Source: Acidobacteriota bacterium
GTDB lineage: Bacteria > Acidobacteriota > UBA6911 > RPQK01 > DATIPO01
DNA length: 18,855 nt
Direction of reading: 5' to 3'
Assembly (NCBI GenBank): GCA_028277865.1
Contig: JANQFM010000069.1
Span: 1 to 18,855 of the forward strand
Within the stretch, counting starts at the first letter, position 1, and every line of letters begins with the position of its first letter. Below are positions 8,871 to 16,000 of this stretch, piece after piece. A program made the translations under genes and the position numbers. The notes under the pieces were generated by a model. That model saw nothing but the letters and a program-made list of their open reading frames with translations. It did not search any database and was not told the DNA's origin.

Positions 8871-10595
8871 ATGTTACCCGCAGATGTCCGTTTTCATGTC
8901 ATTGTGGTCGACGATAATCCGCGTTTCGCATTGCACGTTTGGCGCTATCTAGGATGCCCCATCGGTTTCGGTACAGGGAAGGTAGCCGATATCCGGGAAA
9001 CCACTGAGCCACAGCCTCCATTGCTAACCACGGATCAACTGACTGCCGTGTGGTGGGTCCCCGCTGCGGATAACGTCTGGAGAGATGCCCTTTCAAACGT
9101 CTTACAAAATGACAAGGTAAAGACGGGCTATTGCCTGGTTATCGTCGATGTACGTGGGCGGAGCCAACACTCGACCGGGGATGCTAGCCAATCTTCGGAT
9201 CGCTACAGGCTGAAGAAAGCATGTCAATACTTGGAAGAGTTCCTGCGTGGAGACAAGCGAGAGCTTCTCATCGTCAGTTCCTACGGTTCGCGCCCGGAAC
9301 AGAGTCAACAGCTACAGCCAGTTCTCCCAAAATCTCGCGAGACATTGCTGCGAATCCGGGCATGGCTTGAAGAGCTCGACAAGTCGTCCCAAGACGTTAT
9401 GGAAAGCGCCCCATATGCTCGATCCGAAAAGAATAGGGTCGAAGATGGTGACGCAGTTCACATCCTCGTTACTGGCGCGGGATTCGAGATCCGAACGGAA
9501 GTGAATTCGATCGCCCGCAACACCACTCAGTTTGGACTTCCAAACACCGACACCCTACTAAAGAAGATGGGATATCCGTTTATTGATTATTGGGAGATGA
9601 AGGAGTGCGAAGATGGTTTTCCTATTCCAGCTTTCTTGGCCGATTTTCGGCCTAGACACAAGGCGTTGGAGAGCTTTGCCATAAATCGGCGCCTTGATGA
9701 TTACTGGGACTACATTCTGTCAGAGGCGAGCAGAGGTACACACGCAAGCGTAATGAAAGGAGGCGAAGACCGTGAACAGCTTAAGATCGAAATAGCCACT
9801 TTAGAATACCGTATGCGTGAAGCATTTCGAAGCATTATCAAAAGTTATGATTGGGGTTATCTCAACCAGAGCTTGGACGCGGCCAAACTCAACTGGTCGA
9901 CTTGGCTAACCACCAACTACACGGGTTTCGCCGATAGGAGTATCGAATTGGAGAATCCCAACGCTAATGGCCAACGAGGTCAGGGCCGCTGGCAAACAAT
10001 CGCTTCGTCGTCTGAGGCCCAGTATGTTCTGATGAGGGAGCTTCATCAAGGCAAGAGGAATCAAACTGTCCCAGTGCGCTACCTTTTCAAACTCCATGGT
10101 GACGCTGCACAGCTCCGAAGTATGGCAATCGCAGGTCACGATAAGGAATTCTCAAGCCCCTTGAGCTTTGCGGTTGATACGTTGAACTACGTTTACTTGG
10201 CTGCAGAACGCCACCTGAGTCAGTTGCTGAGCAGCAACAAGGATGCTCGAGTTGTCTGGCATCTTGTTGGACACGCATTAAAGGACCGCATGCTACAGAA
10301 ATTAATCCAACGGGTCTGCCTTCTCGGCCCCGCTAGAAGACTGACCTTTATCATTGTGAATCCGTCGATTGCGGGGCCGAAGGAGGAGCTGATTGGCCTT
10401 CTCAGGAAAGCAAAGAAAACTGGAGCGAGCATTAGGAATCTGACAATGAGTGCGGAAAACTACCTGGCACGGATCATCAGCAAAGATTTCCCCGAAGAGG
10501 AATCGAGGAAACAGAAGCGACACACCCAAAAGTCGCCCCCCCCACTGAAACACCTCCTGGCAAATCTAGTCCCGTCAGTTGGTCCTCCTGAGTGA
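8871..10595 (+). CDS. Receiver domain fused to SIR2-like effector (candidate phospho-regulated NADase)
   Basis: 574 aa; ATG preceded by a purine-rich GGAGGGG site with 6-nt spacing, 30 bp after the sensor gene, so one operon. Residues 8-175 form a response-regulator receiver: acidic pair D14-D15 (VIVVDDNP), phosphoacceptor D93 (LVIVDVRG), switch serine S136 or S137 (LLIVSSYGS) and K154 (PVLPKS). D93 lies late because of an insertion of about 40 aa after the first helix. Residues about 196-500 are SIR2-like: ILVTGAGFEI (G202-A203-G204), WLTTNYTG (N349), LFKLHGDA (catalytic-type H409), then HLVGHALKDRM (G467, D472) and TFIIVNPS. The N and H needed for NAD+ hydrolysis in defence SIR2 enzymes such as ThsA are kept, while the usual S after GAGF and the D after TTNY are replaced. 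The tail from about 535 is basic and low in complexity. No DNA-binding output domain is present, so the output is probably enzymatic: NAD+ depletion on activation (inferred). Confidence 0.82.
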   Translation: MLPADVRFHVIVVDDNPRFALHVWRYLGCPIGFGTGKVADIRETTEPQPPLLTTDQLTAVWWVPAADNVWRDALSNVLQNDKVKTGYCLVIVDVRGRSQHSTGDASQSSDRYRLKKACQYLEEFLRGDKRELLIVSSYGSRPEQSQQLQPVLPKSRETLLRIRAWLEELDKSSQDVMESAPYARSEKNRVEDGDAVHILVTGAGFEIRTEVNSIARNTTQFGLPNTDTLLKKMGYPFIDYWEMKECEDGFPIPAFLADFRPRHKALESFAINRRLDDYWDYILSEASRGTHASVMKGGEDREQLKIEIATLEYRMREAFRSIIKSYDWGYLNQSLDAAKLNWSTWLTTNYTGFADRSIELENPNANGQRGQGRWQTIASSSEAQYVLMRELHQGKRNQTVPVRYLFKLHGDAAQLRSMAIAGHDKEFSSPLSFAVDTLNYVYLAAERHLSQLLSSNKDARVVWHLVGHALKDRMLQKLIQRVCLLGPARRLTFIIVNPSIAGPKEELIGLLRKAKKTGASIRNLTMSAENYLARIISKDFPEEESRKQKRHTQKSPPPLKHLLANLVPSVGPPE

Positions 10596-10697
10596 GTCTT
10601 GAACGTTTTCACAATTGATTGCACGCCAAAGCGGATGGAGAGAGCCCCCCCATGACTTCGGGGTCGTGAGCGAACTCGTCCGACTTGCTTTTTCATT
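10596..10697. other. Short gap after the defence operon
   Basis: This stretch separates the stop of the SIR2 gene from the convergent recombinase remnant. It holds a weak hairpin (CATGAC, UUCGGG loop, GTCGTG; about 10650-10667) not followed by a proper T-run, and a pyrimidine-rich stretch near 10685-10700. I see no convincing terminator, promoter or small gene. Confidence 0.3.
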
Positions 10698-11037
10698 TCA
10701 GTAGACCGGTTCAACCTCAACAGACAGCCGCTCTCCGGCATCACCCGGTAGCACATTCATAGCTGCCTGATTCGAACCTGGAAGCCAGCGGGCATAGTGC
10801 TCCACCGTCACCGCCGGATCCTTGAGCCCCAGCTGTTCGCTGATGAAGGAGATCGACGTGTTGGACATCAACAGCAGCGTTGCAAAGCAAGGGTGTCCCG
10901 CAGGCTGTGACAGGGGACTTAGCGCAGCTTGGCCTTGTGGATCACGCGTTTGTACTGGCGGTTCTTCAGGTTGTGGAAGTCCATCATGTTGCCGACCTCG
11001 TTGGGAAAGACCCATTGCGGGATCCGGTTCTGCCCCC
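10698..11037 (-). pseudogene. Tyrosine recombinase C-terminal remnant
   Basis: On the minus strand, one frame reads NRIPQWVFPNEVGNMMDF, then FHNLKNRQYKRVIHKAKLR, and hits TAA. The same frame continues with CHSLRDT, which preserves the HxxR box (10909-10898). A frameshift then leads to FATLLLMSNTSISFISEQLG, and VEHYARWLPG carries the nucleophilic tyrosine (codon 10796-10794). This block order is that of the XerC/phage-type tyrosine recombinase catalytic domain. The N-terminal core-binding half is gone, and both a stop and a frameshift interrupt what is left, so it is dead. It abuts an unrelated transposase fragment upstream. It probably mobilised or carried this island in the past (inference). 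Confidence 0.7.
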
Positions 11038-11040
11038 CTG

Positions 11041-11325
11041 GCCAGCCAGGTTTCCTGCAGCCTGGCCCTCCATCGGACCAGCTCTGAGGCCAGGTGGTCC
11101 GACAGGTCTTGCTTCTCAGAATGTGCTTCCCGAACGCCCCGGCTTCCCTTCAGGGCCTGGCGCTCGGCGTCCTCCAAGCCGCGCATCATCTTGCGGCAGG
11201 TCTCGTCGATGGCCTTGCAGGGCGACGACGTGGTAGGGGTCATGGACGATGTCGACCCGGCCCGCGAAGACCTCCCGGATGGCCTTGCGGCAGGGGGCGG
11301 ACATGTCGGGTAGTGCCTTGCATCT
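11041..11325 (-). pseudogene. ISL3-like transposase fragment
   Basis: Minus-strand frame ALPDMSAPCRKAIREVFAG continues to VDIVHDPYHVVAL. This matches the ISL3/IS204 transposase core, in which a DMS/DMW aspartate is followed by a V-D-x-(F/Y)-H-V-V motif. A frameshift at about 11222 leads into KAIDETCRKMMRGLEDAER and then a less recognisable tail ending near the recombinase remnant. No intact N-terminal zinc-binding or helix-turn-helix region, no C-terminal catalytic part and no terminal inverted repeats were found. It is therefore an internal piece left after deletion or recombination. It begins only a few bases after the stop codon of the GWxTD gene. Confidence 0.55.
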
Positions 11326-11329
11326 ACAC

Positions 11330-12901
11330 TCAGAGAAGGCGAAAGGGCAGGTTGTGCGTCAGTTGGCGATTGGCAATGAGGTCGTGCAGGCGGATGCGCA
11401 GGGTGTAGCGGCCGACATCCAGATCGGCGGTCTTTAGGATGCTCATGACGGTGATCCTTTCCGGCAGGGGATCGGCGCTGTGGAAGTCGGGCAAAGGAGA
11501 GATCGCTTTGCCCTGGGAGTCCAGGATTTCGTACTGGATTTCCAGATCGGGCTTTGCGCTGCTCTGGTCGGTTTGAAAGCCGTAGATCTCGAAGTAAAAC
11601 CCCACTTTCAGGTTGGCCTGAGGCACGTCATGCCCCTGGGCCGGCCAGATTTTGAAGGACGATCGGCCGCTGCCGGGTACCGATTCGATCCGTCGGGCCA
11701 GCATGACGGAACTCAGCCGCAGCCGCTGCTCGGCAGGGGGGACCACCACCAGGCTTTGGGAGGATCCGATTTTCCCCGCCAACTGGTCCCTGACAAAGAA
11801 CTCCAGCTTGTATCGGCCCGGCTGGAGGAAAAAGTCCTTCTGGTAAACCAGCCGCCCTCCTGTCAAACCAGCCTGGGATTGAGGGGTGATCGAAGAGAGG
11901 CTGTCTTCCATATCGCGAACGATGCGCCCGGAAAGATCCTTAAGCTGCGCATAGACTTGCAGTTCGGAGCGCCAACCCTGCCCCGACTCTTCTTTTTGCA
12001 GCTGGCTGCTTTCCAGGTAAAGAGTGACCAAGACACGCCCCTGGCTGCCGTGCTCAAAGACATCGCTGCGCAACTGAAAGGGGATCTCATCAAAGTAGGT
12101 ACGGGCTTGCACCTGGGTCTTGAAGTCCGAGAAATCGATGGCGGGCGCCTTGTGCAGATTGGTCATCAACTGCAGCTTCTCGAAAGGCTGGTCCTTGGCC
12201 CGCCCGTAGCCGACGGCCAGGGGATTGTGGCCCGGCATGGGATTGGAGGTCCTGACGATGCGGTCGATCTTCTGAGCCACCAGCCCCAGCATTTCGGCGT
12301 CGGTGAGGCCGGCGTTGGGGACGTGCAGCAGGGCGTCCTTGTCGTCGGGACTGCCGGCCAACCGGTATTCACCGCTCAGCGTATCGTCGACGAACTCGAT
12401 TTCCACATCCTGGGAGACGCCTTCCAGATGACGGTATTCCCAGACTTCGAATGGATAGGTTGTGGTCGATCCGCCGCCTTCCCAGGAAGGGCGCCGGTAG
12501 TCTCCGCCGGTGGGGTTGCGTTCCAGGCGGTCGGGGGGGCCGAACTTGATGTAGATCATCCCCCGGTCGGTCTTCCAGCCCGGGAAGCCGGAGGCGAACT
12601 GCTCGTTGGCATAGGCGATACGCCGGTAGTGCTCTTCCTTGTACTCGTTGGCGGCCGTAATGGGATTGGTGTCACGCCGCTGCCAAAACTGCTCGATGAA
12701 GTTGTCCCGTTCTTCGTCAGTGCGCAGCTTCTTGAAGACATCCGCCTCTTGGGGAGTGATGATGTAAAGGACGTCCTCGCGCAGCCATTTGCGGTAGTAG
12801 TCCTCAGAAGGCTCCTGGTAAAAAGCGGCCCCGCCCGTCAAGCAGGCCATTGCTGCGAGGAGAAAGAAGACAGCTGGAGGGCGTGATGCTGTGGTCTGCA
12901 A
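11330..12901 (-). CDS. GWxTD domain-containing secreted protein
   Basis: About 523 aa from the TTG at 12901 (MQTTASRPPAVFFLLAAMAC). The frame stays open to a TTG at 12940, but that codon is the -35 box of a likely promoter, and the first ATG (12851) would cut into the signal peptide; no start has a clear ribosome site. The N-terminus is a signal peptide or a weak lipoprotein signal. The mature part has the family hallmark GWKTDRGMIYIKFGPPD (GWKTD about 35 residues after LREDVLYIITPQE), preceded by ERDNFIEQFWQRRD. The C-terminal half is beta-rich, with PGRYKLEFFVRD- and GRYTLRIRLHD-type strands resembling Ig-like modules. GWxTD proteins are common in Acidobacteriota and Bacteroidota and have no established biochemical function. 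It is transcribed divergently from the Asp-box protein gene. Confidence 0.85.
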   Translation of the reverse strand: MQTTASRPPAVFFLLAAMACLTGGAAFYQEPSEDYYRKWLREDVLYIITPQEADVFKKLRTDEERDNFIEQFWQRRDTNPITAANEYKEEHYRRIAYANEQFASGFPGWKTDRGMIYIKFGPPDRLERNPTGGDYRRPSWEGGGSTTTYPFEVWEYRHLEGVSQDVEIEFVDDTLSGEYRLAGSPDDKDALLHVPNAGLTDAEMLGLVAQKIDRIVRTSNPMPGHNPLAVGYGRAKDQPFEKLQLMTNLHKAPAIDFSDFKTQVQARTYFDEIPFQLRSDVFEHGSQGRVLVTLYLESSQLQKEESGQGWRSELQVYAQLKDLSGRIVRDMEDSLSSITPQSQAGLTGGRLVYQKDFFLQPGRYKLEFFVRDQLAGKIGSSQSLVVVPPAEQRLRLSSVMLARRIESVPGSGRSSFKIWPAQGHDVPQANLKVGFYFEIYGFQTDQSSAKPDLEIQYEILDSQGKAISPLPDFHSADPLPERITVMSILKTADLDVGRYTLRIRLHDLIANRQLTHNLPFRLL

Positions 12902-12910
12902 TTCCAGGCC

Positions 12911-12940
12911 AGTATAGGCTCTGCCAAGAGGGGGAGTCAA
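12911..12940 (-). promoter_or_regulatory. Sigma70-like promoter upstream of the GWxTD gene
   Basis: Minus strand: TTGACT (12940-12935), an 18-base spacer, then TATACT (12916-12911). Both boxes match consensus at 5 of 6 positions. The predicted start site, near 12904, would leave almost no leader before the TTG at 12901. So either translation is leaderless, it begins further in, or this is a chance match. Confidence 0.45.
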
Positions 12941-12997
12941 AGCCGTCGAGAGGGGGTGGGGCCGCTGCTTCCCGCGGCTGCGATACGGCTCCAGGGA

Positions 12998-13027
12998 GTT
13001 GAGTATAATAAGAACTCAGCAACTCAA
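12998..13027 (+). promoter_or_regulatory. Consensus -10 box within TTGAGT/ACTCAA repeats
   Basis: A perfect TATAAT lies at 13004-13009, upstream of the Asp-box protein gene; no convincing -35 box is seen at 16-18 bases. It is framed by TTGAGT (12999-13004) and the inverted copy ACTCAA (13022-13027), with AACTCA occurring twice (13013-13018 and 13021-13026). The repeats could be an operator over the promoter start; this is a weak prediction. Confidence 0.4.
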
Positions 13028-13049
13028 TAGGGATGACAAGGCGAATCAG

Positions 13050-16000
13050 ATGAACTCTGCAAGAAAATCCAGTCGATTCTGCTCATTCTGTCAAATGCTG
13101 GGGCTGGCCACCCTTGCGTTTTTGACGACAGCCGAGGACGGGCGGCGGCACCCGGACGTAGCTGGCAAGGCCGGCCTTCAGAAGTTGGCCGAGATGGCGC
13201 CACTGGATCGCAAGGCTGCTCGGGCTGAGCGGCTCCACTGGATGCTTCGAGATCCGGCCACCGGGCGGGTACCGTCCGGCATTCGCCGACGCGAGCTGGA
13301 ATTTGCACAAAGCCTGGCCAACCAATCCCGCTTCCGAACGTCGGCCACTGCGCAGGGATACCAGTGGAAGGAGGTCGGACCCATCGATGTGGGAGGGCGG
13401 ACACGGGCCTTGGCGCGGGATGTCGAAAACCCCGACCTGCTGCTGGCCGGAGGGGTGGCAGGGGGACTCTGGAAGTCCACCGACGGGGGACTGACCTGGC
13501 TACTGAAGACCGATGTGGCGCAAAACCCCAGCGTCACTTCGATCGTACAAGACGTGCGCCCCGGGCACACGTCGACCTGGTACTTCGCCTCGGGTGAAGC
13601 CCGCAGCAGCAACCGCGATCTGGGTTCGGTCGCTTTTTTCGAAGGCGGAGGCGTCTTCAAGTCCATTGACGGCGGCGAAACCTGGACCGACCTGGGGCAC
13701 TCTGTCGAAAACGATCCCACAGACCGCCACGACAACCCTTTCGGATTCATCTGGAAGCTGGCCCTCAACCCTCAAACCGGGACCCTGCTGGCCTCGTCGT
13801 TCGGGCACGGCCTGATGCGCTCGCAGGACGGCGGACAGACCTTTGAACTGGTGCTGGGAGGCGGACCTGCCGGCCCCTTTTTTGCAGAAGTCACAACTGC
13901 CGATGACGGCACTTCCCTGGCCACTCTCTCAACCTTCAGCCGCATCCTGGCAACAGGAGAGAGTACGGAGATCCTGTTCGGGCGAGGCGTCTTCAAGTCT
14001 GATAGTGACGGCCGGACCTGGAGCGAGATCACACCATTCAATTATCCCGAGCGGACCTTCCGGGCCGTGACGGCATTCGCGCCCAGCAACCCTTCGACTG
14101 GATATCTCTTTGTGCAAGGATTCGTACCCGACCCATTGGGTGCACCCGGCGACTTTGTCACTGCTCACCGGTTCTACAAGCTGGACCTGGAGGCCGGGAC
14201 GGCTGAGGACCGGAGCCGCAACTTGCCCGACAGCGAGGAGTACGAGTTGGGAGGCCTCAATACCCAAGACGGCTACAACATGATGCTGGCCGTCAAGCCG
14301 GACGACGAGGACTTCGTGATCATCGGCGACCTCAGCCTGCACCGGTCCCGAGACGGATTCGCGACTCCGGCGCCGGATGACGTGGCCAGCTTCTTCGAAA
14401 CCCGTATCGGCGGCTACACCATCCGGCCGAGATCCCAAGGACGCCCCCGGGCCGGCCTGTATCCCTTTCATCATCCCGATCTGCACTCCGTTCTCTTCGA
14501 CCCCCGCGACCCGAACGTCATGTGGAGCGCCGGCGACGGAGGATTGCACGTCACCCAGGACATCCTGGCACCGGTGGTGGAATGGCAAACCCGCAACCGC
14601 AGCTACAACGTCACCCAGTTCTATACCGTCTGCATGCCGCCCCAGCCAGGAGATACCCGGCTGATGGGCGGAACCCAGGACAATTCGACGCCATTTTTGC
14701 GCACGCTGGGGGGGCTGCCCTCCCGCTCGGTCGACGTTTTCGGGGGGGACGGCGCCTTCTGTCACATGGGGCGTGAAGCTGCTTATTTTTCGGCCCAAAT
14801 GGGATTCGTGGTGCGAGGCGACTACAACCAGTCAGGCACGCCCACAGCACGTTTGGTCGTTATTCCGCCCGACGCGGAAGACTCCCTCTTCATCCACCCC
14901 TTCGTCGTCTCTCCCCAAGACGACGGTGTAGTTTACTTTCCGGATGGGGAGAGGGTCTGGAGGCACCCTGACACCAGCCTGATCCCCTTCCTGCCGGGAG
15001 ACCAGGGTTGGGTCCTGGCGGCCGATCTCAACGACCGGGACGGTCGAATCATTACGGCCCTGGCAGTCTCATCGCAAACCCCCGACATCCTCTATTTGGG
15101 CACCAGCTCAAGGAGTTCCGGGCCGCCTTTGCAGCCTCGCCTGTACCGTTTGGATGATGCACGGCGCGGCAACCCCGCCCCGGTCGATATCTCGATCCCC
15201 CAGGTCGCCCCGGGCGCTTATCTGCACAATATCTCGGTCAACCCTGACGACGCCGACGAACTGCTGGCCGTTTTTTCGAACTACAACATTCCGGGCCTGT
15301 TCCATTCCCTGGACGCAGGCCGAAGCTGGCAGGAGGTGGAAGGGAACCTGCAGGGGGACTCGGAGATCCCTGGGCCGTCGCTTCTGTGGTCCGCCATCCT
15401 CCCAGGCGACGGGCCGACGCGCTACTTCATCGCCACCAGCATCGGACTCTACTCGTCCAGCGACCTGGACGGCTCCGCAACCGTCTGGCTGCAGCAGGGA
15501 GCAGAGACGATCGGCTCTTCGATCGTCATGTCGGTGACTTCGCGCCCCTCCGACGGCTGGGTGGCGGCAGCCACCCACGGGCGAGGAATTTTCGTGGGCC
15601 GCCCAGGCCAGCCGCCCTCCACCCAACCCCAACCGGACTCGGATCTGCCGGCAGCCGTCTTCCCCTTCCTGCAGGTCAGCCAGGGCAGTTTCACCGGCTT
15701 TGCGGTGTCCAATCTTTCCAGCCCTTCGCAGGTTGTCTTCCAGCCCTGGGGTGAAGACGGCAATCCCCTGGGGCTGCCCTTTATGGGCGAAGTCGGGGCG
15801 GGACGCCAATTGGCCCGCCTGGGTCGGGAGCTGTTCGTGAACCGCACCAACCTGCTGGCCGGATCGCAGGGCTGGGTCGAGATGGGGAGCACTCACCCCT
15901 CCCTGGACGGCCTGTTCCTTTTTGGCGCCGGCGAGTCCCTGGACGGTGCAGTGGCGGTGCGCAGCCAGCACGCTCGCCTCATTTTCAGCCGAGTCCTGCA

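Noticed and set aside
10640..10700. Hairpin after the SIR2 gene as a rho-independent terminator
   Set aside because: The stem is only six pairs with a G-U pair, and the T-rich stretch is about 20 bases away rather than directly after it.
10822..11408. Plus-strand open frames over the recombinase/transposase scar
   Set aside because: The recognisable recombinase and transposase motifs are on the minus strand; the plus-strand readings have no motif.
11480..12886. Long plus-strand open frame (468 codons) opposite the GWxTD gene
   Set aside because: It lies wholly antisense to a recognised protein, its residues are a low-complexity by-product of the GC-rich codons on the other strand, and it shows no family motif or ribosome site.
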